Shown here one piece after another: positions 41,535-50,764 of a DNA stretch of 64,000 bases. This DNA comes from Chryseobacterium indologenes (lineage in GTDB: Bacteria; Bacteroidota; Bacteroidia; Flavobacteriales; Weeksellaceae). The stretch's first letter is position 1, and each line of letters opens with the position of its first letter. The notes beneath the pieces were generated by a model, which was not told where the DNA came from, made no database searches, and worked only from the letters and a program-made list of their open reading frames with translations. Location of the stretch: positions 2,046,001-2,110,000 of the forward strand of contig CP065590.1 in assembly GCA_016025055.1 (NCBI GenBank), written 5' to 3'. The position numbers were made by a program, and so were the translations under genes.

Positions 41535-41998
41535 CTGGAAATTAGTTTTTTAGGATATCTTCCAAACATACAAAAAAGAAAAATGAAAATATTTATGCTG
41601 TAATTATTTCCCTTAGTTTAGAATAATTATAAATTGAGTATTATTATTTTTGTTATATTTTATTGATAATCAATTATTTTGTGATTTCTATAATTTTTCA
41701 CCGTTAGATGAATATATTTTTTTGTATTCTTTAATGTGTTTTTATTACAGAATGACGGACTTTTTTATTATTTGAGAAATATGATGCTTTTTAAATTAAA
41801 TTTAATGCCTATACATGCTCTTGTTTAATATAAAATTTAAATATTTCAAAAAAGTGTAATGTAAATAAGAGAATTTTGAGTGTGTTTATGAAAAGTTTTT
41901 GCGCTTTTATAATTTCAAAAACATATAAAAAATTAACAAGTAGGTCTTTTAATTGAAAATATCTGTAAAATGAAGTAAGCTTGATTTTCTAAGCTATT

Positions 41999-42094
41999 AT
42001 GCCTGGAATATCACAATTAAAAAAGTTAAAAAACATACTGAAAAATGGACAGAAACAGATTGAAAGAATCGAAGGCACTGACAAATTAATATAA
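41999..42094 (+). CDS. Possible 31-residue peptide
   Basis: An ATG frame encoding a basic, helix-prone peptide (ISQLKKLKNILKNGQKQIER). The codon use resembles coding DNA better than its surroundings. It may be a small gene, a gene remnant or chance; no family is recognised and no ribosome-binding site is evident. Confidence 0.25.
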   Translation: MPGISQLKKLKNILKNGQKQIERIEGTDKLI

Positions 42095-42177
42095 AATGAG
42101 ATAGGGGATGATAATTGGTTTTTTGACGTATAATGAGAAGCATAAGATGAATGATGGTTTTTTTTAGAAAAAAACTT

Positions 42178-42185
42178 TACCTTTG
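42178..42185 (+). promoter_or_regulatory. Candidate -7 box of the metal efflux operon
   Basis: TACCTTTG fits TAnnTTTG and lies only 5 bp before the ATG at 42191, so the transcript would have almost no leader. No clear -33 TTG is seen. Confidence 0.45.
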
Positions 42186-42190
42186 TAGCA

Positions 42191-42514
42191 ATGAATCTTT
42201 TAAGATGGATACTCGCAATTTATTTCATGGCATTAGCATTAATGCCATGTGAAGATGTATCTCATCCTTTAGATTCTGGAAATAAGAAAATATCTTTAAC
42301 TGTTCATGGTGTTCATTCAACAGAAAAAGGAGATATCTGTTCGCCACTTTGTGCATGCAGCTGCTGCCAGATTGCAGTTTCTGTATTTAAAATGGATCCT
42401 CTGTTAGAAATTCCGGAACCGATTCAAGCTTATTTCTCCAAGAAAATCCTATTTCGTAAAAACGATTTCGCCTACCAGGTATACGATCCTATCTGGCAAC
42501 CTCCCAAAATTTAA
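42191..42514 (+). CDS. Small Cys-rich exported protein (DUF6660-like)
   Basis: A 107-residue protein with an N-terminal signal or membrane segment (LLRWILAIYFMALALMPC). A Cys/His-containing middle follows (VHGVHSTEKGD, then CSPLCACSCCQIAVSVF). It matches a small family regularly found in front of Bacteroidota heavy-metal RND pumps. The clustered Cys residues suggest metal binding in the periplasm, but that is not proven. It lies 137 bp before the RND pump gene. Confidence 0.7.
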   Translation: MNLLRWILAIYFMALALMPCEDVSHPLDSGNKKISLTVHGVHSTEKGDICSPLCACSCCQIAVSVFKMDPLLEIPEPIQAYFSKKILFRKNDFAYQVYDPIWQPPKI

Positions 42515-42561
42515 TTTTTATTGACCTTTAGAAAGTTAGCTTTCTGAACAGTATGAAACTT

Positions 42562-42597
42562 TGCAATATCATTGCAGAGCTTTTCAGGATATTTTTG
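42562..42597 (+). promoter_or_regulatory. Palindromic operator with -7 box before the RND pump
   Basis: Perfect inverted repeat TGCAAT-ATC-ATTGCA (42562-42576), then 13 bp, then TATTTTTG (42590-42597). The same palindrome and the same 13-bp spacing recur at 50713-50748 before the P-type ATPase. The Fur-family regulator encoded at 50292 is the natural candidate to bind both. Confidence 0.7.
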
Positions 42598-42651
42598 CTG
42601 CAGTATTTTCTACTGTATGCATTTATTTTCAATAAAAATTAAATATAGATC

Positions 42652-45600
42652 GTGTTAGATAAAATAATAAAATTTAGTATTAAAAATAAGGTGATCATAG
42701 GTCTCATGACCTTAATCTGGATCATCTGGGGAGTCTGGAGCGCTACCAAACTTCCTATAGATGCTGTACCGGATATCACCAATAATCAGGTTCAGATCAT
42801 TACCGTATGCCCTACATTGGCAGGACAGGAAGTAGAGCAGTTGGTAACTTTTCCGATAGAGCAAAGTATCGCCAATGTTCCCGGCATTCAGGAAACAAGA
42901 AGTATCTCCAGGTTTGGACTTTCCGTAATTACCGTAGTATTCAAAGAAGAGGTTGATGTTTACTTTGCAAGACAGCTGATCAGCGAACAATTAAAAAATG
43001 CAGTGGAAGAAATTCCCAAAGGCGTTGGAACTCCTGAACTTGCTCCTGTAAGTACAGGTTTGGGCGAAGTATACCAGTACATCCTTCACCCTAAAAAAGG
43101 AAGTGAGAAAAAATACAATGCCAAAGAACTCCGTACCATGCAGGACTGGATTGTCAGAAGACAGCTCAACGGAACACCGGGCGTAGCTGAGATCAACAGT
43201 TTCGGAGGCGAGTTAAAACAATATGAAGTAGCTATTGATCCCAACCGATTGAAAGCGATGGGAATCAGTATTAGCGACTTGTTTACAGCACTTGAAAAAA
43301 ATAATCAGAATACCGGAGGGGCCTATATTGATAAAAAGCCCAATGCTTACTTTATCCGTGGTATCGGACTGGTATCCTCTCTGGAAGATATAAAAAATAT
43401 AGCCGTAAAAAACGAAACAGGGAGTGTTCCTATTTTTGTAAAAGATGTTGCAGATGTGCGTCTTGGAAGCGCTGTTCGTTATGGAGCATTAACATATAAC
43501 GGAAAGGTAGATGCGGTAGGAGGAGTCGTGATGATGCTGAAAGGAGCCAACAGTAATGAGGTCGTAGAAAATGTAAAAGCTAAGATCCCTACCATTCAGA
43601 AATCTCTTCCGGATGACGTGGTGATAGAGCCATTCCTGGACAGAACAGATTTGGTAAGCAGAGCCATCAGTACTGTTGAAAAAAACCTGATGGAAGGAGC
43701 TTTGATCGTGATTTTCGTTCTTGTGGTCTTTCTTGGGAATCTGAGAGCAGGACTTATCGTAGCCTCCGCCATTCCGCTTTCGCTCTTATTTGCGTTGGGA
43801 ATGATGAATGTTTTTGGGGTAAGTGCCAACCTGATGAGCTTAGGAGCCATAGACTTTGGCCTTATTGTAGATGGAGCCGTTATTATTGTTGAGGCCACTC
43901 TGCATTTGTTACACAATAAAAATAAAGGAGTGCTGACCCAGGTTCAAATGGATCAGGAAGTAGGAACCGCAGCCTCAAAAATGATGAATAGTGCTATATT
44001 CGGCCAGATTATCATTCTTATTGTGTATGTTCCGATCCTTACTTTAGCGGGTGTAGAGGGAAAAATGTTCACGCCGATGGCTAAGACGGTAGGTTTTGCC
44101 ATCATTGGAGCAACTATTTTGTCAATCACCTACATTCCGATGATGAGCGCCCTGTTTTTATCTAAAAAGATTTCGCACAAGGAGACTCTTTCCGATAAAA
44201 TGATGAACGCAATTCAGAAAGTATACCAGCCATTATTACAAAAAGCGATCAGAATAAAATATATTATTGTTTCCGCAACCGTTGCGATTTTTATTGTAGC
44301 TGCTTTCATCTTTAAAGGGATGGGGGGAGAATTTATTCCGCAGCTGCAGGAAGGTGATTTTGCATTTCACTGTATTTTGCCGCAGGGTAGCTCACTGAGT
44401 CAGAGTATAGAAACCTCGATGCAGGCTTCAAGGATCATCAAGCAGTTTGATGAGGTGAAAATGGTGGTAGGTAAAACAGGTTCAGCTGAAGTGCCTACCG
44501 ACCCGATGCCACCAGAGGCTACTGATATGATTGTGGTATTAAAACCGCAAAGTGAATGGAAAAGCAAAAAATCATACAACGAACTCGCCGATGAGATCAG
44601 CGAAAAGTTAGAAACAATTCCGGGAGTATTTTTTGAAAAAAACCAGCCGATCCAGATGCGATTCAATGAATTGATGACAGGGATCAGACAGGATGTAGCC
44701 GTGAAGATTTTTGGTGAAAACCTGGATTCACTGGCAGTATATGCTGATAAAGTAGGAAAAGTGATTCAGTCGGTAGATGGTGCCACTGCGCCTCAGATTG
44801 AAAGGGTGAGTGGGTTACCTCAAATCAACGTACAATACGACAGAACAAGAATTGCCAATTACGGATTAAATATCGAAGATGTTAACAATGCCGTAAGTAC
44901 AGCATTCGCCGGAAAAGCGGCCGGACAGGTTTTTGAAAATGAAAGACGTTTTGATTTAGTGGTTCGTCTGGACAGCCTTCACAGGTCAGATATTTCCGAT
45001 GTTAATAATTTAATGATTACCACTGCTACAGGAGCCCAGATCCCATTATCACAGGTAGCCAATGTCAGCTATAAACTGGGCCCTGCACAGATCAGCCGTG
45101 AATTGGGGAAACGTAGAATTGTAATCGGGTTTAACGTAAAAGGACGTGACGTGGAAAGCGTGGTAAAAGATATTCAGGCAAAACTGGACAAAGAGGTCAA
45201 ATTACCTTCAGGGTATTATTTTACCTATGGCGGACAGTTTGAAAACTTACAGGAAGCAAGCAAGCGTTTGATGATTGCCGTTCCCGTATCATTGCTTCTG
45301 ATTTTTATGTTGCTGTATTTTACATTCCGCTCATTTAAGCAGGCCGGTTTGATCTTTACAGCGATTCCGATGAGTGCTATCGGAGGAGTGTTTGCTCTTC
45401 TGCTGAGAGATATGCCATTCAGTATCAGTGCCGGAATCGGATTTATTGCCCTCTTTGGAGTTGCCGTACTGAACGGGATTGTATTGATAGGAACATTTAA
45501 CCAGCTTGAAAAAGAAGGCGAAAAAGACCTTCTGAAAAGGGTATATGAAGGAACAAAAAGCAGGTTAAGACCGGTTTTGATGACCGCTACAGTAGCTTCA

Positions 45601-47013
45601 TTAGGATTTTTGCCAATGGCTATCTCCACCGGAGCAGGGGCCGAGGTTCAAAAACCTTTGGCAACAGTGGTAATCGGTGGTCTGGTATCCGCAACATTCC
45701 TTACACTATTTGTTTTACCGATGCTGTATATTATTTTTAACACAAAGATTTTGAAAAGAAAAAGCAATAACACAGGAACTTTTACCATTGTTCTTGTTTT
45801 AGGACTGATGATGCTGGGGCAGACTTTTAAAGCTCAGTCTAAGCCAATGTCCGTAGAGCAGGCTGTACAGATGGCAGTAGATAATAACTTAACTTTAAAA
45901 TCAAAAGATCTAAGTATAAAATCAGCTGAAGCATTACGGCCTACTGCCAAAGAACTTCCCAAATTAAGTTTTGAAACGCAGTTGGGACAATACAACAGTC
46001 GTAATTTCGATCAGTCTTTTGCGATCTCTCAAAGCATTCCTTTTCCGACATTATTTAAAGCAAAAAAGGAACTGATCAATGAGAATATTAAAAGCAGACA
46101 GATTGATAAGGAAATAACAGCCAATGAATTGATCAGACAGGTCAGGACTTACTATTATCAAATTGAATATCTTCAGTATAATAAAGCGCAGCTGTCAAGT
46201 CTGGACAAAGTGTATGAAGACTTTATCAGAATTGCAACGGTGAGATTTAAAGCAGGTGATATTAAAAAAATTGAGATAAACACGGCAGAAACACAAAAAG
46301 GAGAGATTGATCTGTTATTAAGACAGAATGAAGTGTATTTAAATAATGCCTATAAAAATTTAAAAACAGTTTTAAATACTTCAGAAGATTTTGAAGTTCC
46401 TTTTAATCAGAATTATGAGCCTCTGAAAGCAGAAAATGTCCTTGATAGTGCCGTTGTTGCTAACAACCCGTTAGTAAAGGCTTTTTACCAGGATATGGAA
46501 ATTGCCGAGAAGAATAAAAAGGTGGAGAAATCTATGGGATTACCTGATTTCAGTTTGGGATATACAAACCAGTCATTGATCGGTTTTCAGACTGTCAACG
46601 GGCAGGAAAGATATTATGGATCCGGAAATCGGTTCAGTGCTGCTACAGTGGGAGTTTCTATTCCGTTGACGTTCGGAGCGACCAAGGCGAGAATCCAATC
46701 GCTGGAATACGAAAAACAGGTAGCTGAAACAAATGCAGCCATGCAGAAGAAGCAGCTTACCACTCAGTTGGAAAATGCATTCAGCCAGTATCAGCAGGAC
46801 ATCCAGCAGTATGATTATTATACCAATCAGGCTATCCCTAATGCTGATAAAATTGTGAAAGCAGCTCAGCTGGGATATAAAACGGGAGAAATATCGTACG
46901 TAGAATATCTTTTTGCTTTGCAGACGGCAACCAATATTCAGTTAAAATACCTGGAATCGATCCAGCAAGTCAATCTGGCTGTAGTAACTATTAATTCAAT
47001 CATTAATAAATAA
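42652..47013 (+). CDS. CzcA-type heavy-metal RND pump fused to a TolC-like outer membrane channel
   Basis: A 1453-residue fusion. Residues 1 to about 1040 form an HME-RND pump with 12 membrane segments; the proton-relay motif DFGLIVDGAVIIVE (Asp401, Asp407) is the CzcA type for Zn/Co/Cd/Ni rather than the CusA type for Cu/Ag. From about 1050 a signal-like segment leads into a TolC/CusC-like outer membrane factor with long coiled coils. Fused RND-TolC proteins are usual in this phylum. Start is GTG at 42652, giving LDKIIKFSIKNKVI. The adaptor gene follows after 85 bp, and a palindromic operator stands upstream. Confidence 0.95.
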   Translation: MLDKIIKFSIKNKVIIGLMTLIWIIWGVWSATKLPIDAVPDITNNQVQIITVCPTLAGQEVEQLVTFPIEQSIANVPGIQETRSISRFGLSVITVVFKEEVDVYFARQLISEQLKNAVEEIPKGVGTPELAPVSTGLGEVYQYILHPKKGSEKKYNAKELRTMQDWIVRRQLNGTPGVAEINSFGGELKQYEVAIDPNRLKAMGISISDLFTALEKNNQNTGGAYIDKKPNAYFIRGIGLVSSLEDIKNIAVKNETGSVPIFVKDVADVRLGSAVRYGALTYNGKVDAVGGVVMMLKGANSNEVVENVKAKIPTIQKSLPDDVVIEPFLDRTDLVSRAISTVEKNLMEGALIVIFVLVVFLGNLRAGLIVASAIPLSLLFALGMMNVFGVSANLMSLGAIDFGLIVDGAVIIVEATLHLLHNKNKGVLTQVQMDQEVGTAASKMMNSAIFGQIIILIVYVPILTLAGVEGKMFTPMAKTVGFAIIGATILSITYIPMMSALFLSKKISHKETLSDKMMNAIQKVYQPLLQKAIRIKYIIVSATVAIFIVAAFIFKGMGGEFIPQLQEGDFAFHCILPQGSSLSQSIETSMQASRIIKQFDEVKMVVGKTGSAEVPTDPMPPEATDMIVVLKPQSEWKSKKSYNELADEISEKLETIPGVFFEKNQPIQMRFNELMTGIRQDVAVKIFGENLDSLAVYADKVGKVIQSVDGATAPQIERVSGLPQINVQYDRTRIANYGLNIEDVNNAVSTAFAGKAAGQVFENERRFDLVVRLDSLHRSDISDVNNLMITTATGAQIPLSQVANVSYKLGPAQISRELGKRRIVIGFNVKGRDVESVVKDIQAKLDKEVKLPSGYYFTYGGQFENLQEASKRLMIAVPVSLLLIFMLLYFTFRSFKQAGLIFTAIPMSAIGGVFALLLRDMPFSISAGIGFIALFGVAVLNGIVLIGTFNQLEKEGEKDLLKRVYEGTKSRLRPVLMTATVASLGFLPMAISTGAGAEVQKPLATVVIGGLVSATFLTLFVLPMLYIIFNTKILKRKSNNTGTFTIVLVLGLMMLGQTFKAQSKPMSVEQAVQMAVDNNLTLKSKDLSIKSAEALRPTAKELPKLSFETQLGQYNSRNFDQSFAISQSIPFPTLFKAKKELINENIKSRQIDKEITANELIRQVRTYYYQIEYLQYNKAQLSSLDKVYEDFIRIATVRFKAGDIKKIEINTAETQKGEIDLLLRQNEVYLNNAYKNLKTVLNTSEDFEVPFNQNYEPLKAENVLDSAVVANNPLVKAFYQDMEIAEKNKKVEKSMGLPDFSLGYTNQSLIGFQTVNGQERYYGSGNRFSAATVGVSIPLTFGATKARIQSLEYEKQVAETNAAMQKKQLTTQLENAFSQYQQDIQQYDYYTNQAIPNADKIVKAAQLGYKTGEISYVEYLFALQTATNIQLKYLESIQQVNLAVVTINSIINK

Positions 47014-47098
47014 TTATGAAAACGCTGCTCAAAACATCTTCGTATCACCCGATGAAAGCAGCGGCATCATACGACCTTATAAAAATAAATATTTGCAT

Positions 47099-48337
47099 AT
47101 GAAACTCAAATATAATATCATATCCCTTGCTCTTGTTTCGCTCTTTATTGTAAGCTGTGGAAAAAAGGAGGCCTCAACAGAAAAGGCCGCTGAAAAAACT
47201 CCGGAAAAGACCGAACAGAAGCAAGCTGCAAAAGAAGAAGCTCCGGCAACCATCGCTGCGTTAACAGAAGAACAAATGAAATCAGTAGGAGTAGCTTTGG
47301 GACCTGTGGAAATGAAAGAACTGACATCCACCATCAAAGCAAACGGTTTATTAAGTGTTCCTAACAATAATAAAGCAACCATTACTTCTCTGTACGGAGG
47401 AATTATAAAAACCCTAAATATACAGGTAGGAAGTATTGTAAAAAAAGGACAGGTAATCGCCACCATTGCCAATCCTGAATACATTCAGCTTCAGGAAGAT
47501 TATCTGACTACCAACAGCAGAATAACCTATGCAGAGCAGGAGTTCAGAAGACAAAGAGAACTTTTTGACAATGATGCGGGTGCGAAGAAAAATCTACAAA
47601 GCGCCGACGCCGAATTGCGAACTCTGAGAACCAAAAGAGCTTCCCTTTTAAAACAACTTCAGATGATGGGGATAAGCCCGGGTAGTGTGAATAACGGAAA
47701 TATGAGGTCCGGACTGGTGATTACTTCTCCAATCAGCGGAACCGTGAGCGGAATCACGGCACAGATCGGAAGTTATGTGGATATCTCGTCCCCTGTAGCT
47801 ACAGTGATTGACAATGGTTCCATTCACCTGGATCTTCAGGTTTTTGAAAAAGACCTTCCAAAGATGAGAGTGGGGCAAATTGTTCATTTTAATCTGACAA
47901 ATAATCCAGAAACGGAATATGATGCAAGGATTTACAGTATAGGATCCTCATTTGAAAATGAAAGCAAAACCATTTCGATGCACTGTGAAGTGATCGGCAA
48001 TAAAGCAGGATTGATAGACGGAATGAATATCACAGGTATCGTAAGCCTCGATAAAACAACAACGCCGGCCGTTCCTACTTCTGCCATTGTAGAAGCAGAC
48101 AGCAAATATTATGTTTTTGTTCAAACCGATAAAAAACCGGAAGAAGAACATGAGGAAAAAGGAAAACCTCATCCTAAAACGACCAATTTTGAAAAAATAG
48201 AAGTGGTGAAAGGAACTTCAGATATGGGATATACAGCTATTACACCTATCGGTGAGATTCCTGCTGATGCAAAAATTGTGGTGAAAGGTGCCTTTTTTGT
48301 CAATGCCAAACTTGTCAATTCAGGTGAACATGAATAA
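47099..48337 (+). CDS. Efflux RND periplasmic adaptor subunit
   Basis: A 412-residue membrane fusion protein, a lipoprotein by its signal (LFIVSCGKKE). It has a barrel-sandwich hybrid (NNKATITSLYGGIIKTLNIQVGSIVKKGQVIATI), an alpha-hairpin (about 120-180), a second lipoyl half (LVITSPISGTVSGI) and beta-barrel parts. It bridges the inner-membrane pump and the outer channel encoded just upstream. The C-terminal part has a His/Glu-rich loop (EEEHEEKGKPHP) that may touch metal. The ATG at 47099 is preferred over an in-frame TTG at 47093. Confidence 0.92.
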   Translation: MKLKYNIISLALVSLFIVSCGKKEASTEKAAEKTPEKTEQKQAAKEEAPATIAALTEEQMKSVGVALGPVEMKELTSTIKANGLLSVPNNNKATITSLYGGIIKTLNIQVGSIVKKGQVIATIANPEYIQLQEDYLTTNSRITYAEQEFRRQRELFDNDAGAKKNLQSADAELRTLRTKRASLLKQLQMMGISPGSVNNGNMRSGLVITSPISGTVSGITAQIGSYVDISSPVATVIDNGSIHLDLQVFEKDLPKMRVGQIVHFNLTNNPETEYDARIYSIGSSFENESKTISMHCEVIGNKAGLIDGMNITGIVSLDKTTTPAVPTSAIVEADSKYYVFVQTDKKPEEEHEEKGKPHPKTTNFEKIEVVKGTSDMGYTAITPIGEIPADAKIVVKGAFFVNAKLVNSGEHE

Positions 48338-48479
48338 GTCGTAATGAATGTGATCTGAATCAGCTCAATATCAGATTTTATCCTTAAATTAGAACTGTTT
48401 ACCAAATAGTTGATTGAAGTATAAAACGGGCTGGTAGGAAGTAAAGATTATCTTACAGTATTTAATAAACGATTCTACT

Positions 48480-49361
48480 ATGCTATTAAACAAAAGAATA
48501 TCAATCGGGTATTTCCTTCGCGGAATACAATCTCAGATTTTGTTCATCGGGATATTTGCAGTAGCCATAGGGCTTTTAGATATGCTTCCATGGTTCAGGA
48601 AAATTTCTCTTCCATTAAATATTCCGGCACTGCTGGGAACGGCCGTGTCACTTCTTCTCGCGTTCAGGACTTCGCAGTCATATGAGAGATGGTGGGAAGC
48701 CAGAACAGTCTGGGGAGCAATTGTCAATGATTCCCGCTCTTTGGTAAGATTGGTCATACAGTTTATGCCGGCAGGAGAAGATAAAACTATTAAAGACTTT
48801 GCGGAAAGACAGATTATCTGGACTTATGCTCTGGGAGAATCCTTAAGAAAACAGCCTTTTTCAGAAAAGGTACAGGAATATCTTAAAAAGAATACTATCA
48901 GTGCTCTCAATATTCCTAACGCTCTGTTGGATGCGCATTCCAAACAATTGAAAGAGGTTGCGGTATCAAAGGGCTTAACAGATTTTCAACAAATGCAGCT
49001 GAACGATATGATCACCAGGCTCTGCGACAGTATGGGAAAATGTGAGAGACTGAAAAATACTGTTTTCCCAAGATCTTACAGTGTCTTAGTTCATATTTTG
49101 ATCTATGTTTTTGCCGCAATCCTTCCTTTCGGACTGGATGATTCACAGCTCGCAATAGAAATAGGAATTACTTTCCTGATTCCGATTGTATTCATTGCTA
49201 TTGAAAAAACATCGATCATAATGCAGGATCCATTTGAAAATACCCCCGTGGATACCCCGATGACTTCTTTGGCGCAAACCATTGAAATCAATATCAGACA
49301 AATGACAGGTGAGCAAAATGTTCCTCTAAAAAAAGAAAATACATTGTATTATGAAATGTAA
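48480..49361 (+). CDS. Bestrophin-family ion channel
   Basis: A 293-residue member of the bestrophin (UPF0187) family, with FLRGIQSQILFIGIFAVAIG, ALLGTAVSLLLAFRTSQSYERWWEART and VHILIYVFAAILPFGL. Bacterial bestrophins form pentameric ion channels. It stands between the RND adaptor and the CDF exporter in the metal island, 20 bp ahead of the CDF gene. A direct role in metal handling is not shown. Confidence 0.9.
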   Translation: MLLNKRISIGYFLRGIQSQILFIGIFAVAIGLLDMLPWFRKISLPLNIPALLGTAVSLLLAFRTSQSYERWWEARTVWGAIVNDSRSLVRLVIQFMPAGEDKTIKDFAERQIIWTYALGESLRKQPFSEKVQEYLKKNTISALNIPNALLDAHSKQLKEVAVSKGLTDFQQMQLNDMITRLCDSMGKCERLKNTVFPRSYSVLVHILIYVFAAILPFGLDDSQLAIEIGITFLIPIVFIAIEKTSIIMQDPFENTPVDTPMTSLAQTIEINIRQMTGEQNVPLKKENTLYYEM

Positions 49362-49381
49362 TTAAAAACCATACTCATATT

Positions 49382-50284
49382 ATGGAAAAAGTAAAAACAC
49401 AAATACAGACAGTCTCTGCAGCCAGCAAACACAAAAAAAACCTGCTGATTGTACTTGCCTTAAGCGGTACTTACCTCATTGCTGAGGTAATCGGAGGAAT
49501 TGTTACCAATAGTCTTGCTTTATTAGCAGATGCCGCGCACATGTTGACGGATGTGGTAGGACTGCTTTTAGCATTTATTGCTATAAAAATCGGGGAAAGA
49601 AAAGCAGATCCCTCAAAGACATACGGATATTACCGGACTGAAATATTGGCAGCAGTGATCAATGCCGTTGTCTTGTTGGGAATCTCAGTATATGTTTTAG
49701 TGGAAGCCTACAAACGTTTTCAGGATCCGCCGGAAGTACAAAGTACATCGATGCTGATTGTGGCAGGAATCGGATTAATAGTCAATATTGTTGGTTTAAT
49801 GATTCTGAGAAAAGATTCCGAAGCCAGCCTGAATATGAAAGGGGCTTATTTCGAAGTTCTTTCTGATATGCTGACTTCTGTTGGAGTAATGATCGCAGGA
49901 GTCATTATGCTGACTACAGGTTGGTATTATGCCGATCCTTTGATTTCAGCAGCGATCGGATTATTGATTTTCCCCAGAACATGGAAATTGCTGATGGAAG
50001 CCGTGCATGTTTTACTCGAAGGAACACCGAAAGATGTCAATATTCAGGAACTTCACAATTCCCTGGAGAAAACTCCCGGGGTAAAAGATGTTCACGATCT
50101 GCATGTATGGTCTCTTACTTCAAGCGTGAATGCTATGAGTGCTCACATTGTAAAGGATGAAGCTTATGCCCAGAATCAATTATTAAAAACATTAACAGAT
50201 CAGACGACTAAAAATTTCAAGATCAGCCATACCACTTTTCAGATTGAAGAGGAAGGATATCAAGAAAATGAAGTTCATCTGTAA
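49382..50284 (+). CDS. Cation diffusion facilitator, CzcD/ZitB type
   Basis: A 300-residue CDF exporter with six membrane helices. The metal site is formed by LLADAAHMLTDVVGL in helix 2 and FEVLSDMLTSVGVM in helix 5 (H/D and D/D residues). A cytoplasmic ferredoxin-like C-terminal domain holds VHDLHVWSLTSSVNAMSAH. Such proteins exchange Zn or Cd for protons at the inner membrane. The Fur-family regulator gene starts 8 bp downstream, so they form a unit. Confidence 0.94.
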   Translation: MEKVKTQIQTVSAASKHKKNLLIVLALSGTYLIAEVIGGIVTNSLALLADAAHMLTDVVGLLLAFIAIKIGERKADPSKTYGYYRTEILAAVINAVVLLGISVYVLVEAYKRFQDPPEVQSTSMLIVAGIGLIVNIVGLMILRKDSEASLNMKGAYFEVLSDMLTSVGVMIAGVIMLTTGWYYADPLISAAIGLLIFPRTWKLLMEAVHVLLEGTPKDVNIQELHNSLEKTPGVKDVHDLHVWSLTSSVNAMSAHIVKDEAYAQNQLLKTLTDQTTKNFKISHTTFQIEEEGYQENEVHL

Positions 50285-50291
50285 AAATTAA

Positions 50292-50720
50292 ATGGTTACA
50301 ATGAAAAAAGATATCGAAAGCAAACTCATTGATAAAAACACCAAACCTACAAGTATGAGGATTCTGGTGTATGATTTTCTAAGCTCTCAGGATGCAGCCA
50401 TGTCTCTTTCTGAAATAGAAAATCACTTTGATAATGCGGACAGAATTACGATTTACAGGACCTTAAAAACATTCGAAGAAAAAGGTATTGTTCACAGTAT
50501 CCAGGAAAATACCACCACAAAATACAAATTGTGTGAAGATGATTGTGATGAAAACACACACAAAGACTGGCATCTGCATTTCTATTGTAAAATATGTAAG
50601 CAAACCACTTGTAAAGAAGATATTTCTTTTCCCGAAAACATACAGACCAACTTCAGAATCGACGAAGTAAGGCTCTTTGCCAAAGGAATCTGTGAAAATT
50701 GTCTTGAAAGTTTGCAATAG
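50292..50720 (+). CDS. Fur-family metalloregulator (Zur-like)
   Basis: A 142-residue winged-helix regulator of the Fur family. The DNA-binding part holds EIENHFDNADRITIYRTLKTFEEKGIVH. The sensor part has HLHFYCKICKQTTC and a C-terminal CENCLES, so both Cys pairs of the structural zinc site are present. A second ATG at 50301 could be the true start. It lies between CDF and ATPase genes. The palindrome TGCAATnnnATTGCA overlaps its stop codon and recurs before the RND pump, which makes it the likely regulator of both. The sensed metal is probably Zn, by neighbourhood. Confidence 0.88.
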   Translation: MVTMKKDIESKLIDKNTKPTSMRILVYDFLSSQDAAMSLSEIENHFDNADRITIYRTLKTFEEKGIVHSIQENTTTKYKLCEDDCDENTHKDWHLHFYCKICKQTTCKEDISFPENIQTNFRIDEVRLFAKGICENCLESLQ

Positions 50721-50748
50721 CATTGCATCAGTCTCACCTTTAAATTTG
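50713..50748 (+). promoter_or_regulatory. Palindromic operator with -7 box before the P-type ATPase
   Basis: Perfect inverted repeat TGCAAT-AGC-ATTGCA (50713-50727), 13 bp, then TAAATTTG (50741-50748). Same geometry as at 42562-42597. It overlaps the 3' end of the regulator gene and lies 16 bp before the ATPase ATG. Confidence 0.7.
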
Positions 50749-50764
50749 TATAAAAATATCACTT

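Larger units (their letters stand above)
41535..42190. other. AT-rich divergent intergenic region
   Basis: About 650 bp between the lanthipeptide operon (minus) and the metal efflux genes (plus). It must hold both promoters but is so AT-rich that only the TACCTTTG box at 42178 stands out. One very small frame at 41999-42094 is listed separately. No RNA gene was recognised. Confidence 0.5.

Noticed and set aside
42652..47013. Copper/silver CusA pump
   Set aside because: The proton-relay motif is DFGLIVDG, the CzcA type for Zn/Co/Cd/Ni; the CusA type differs at these positions.
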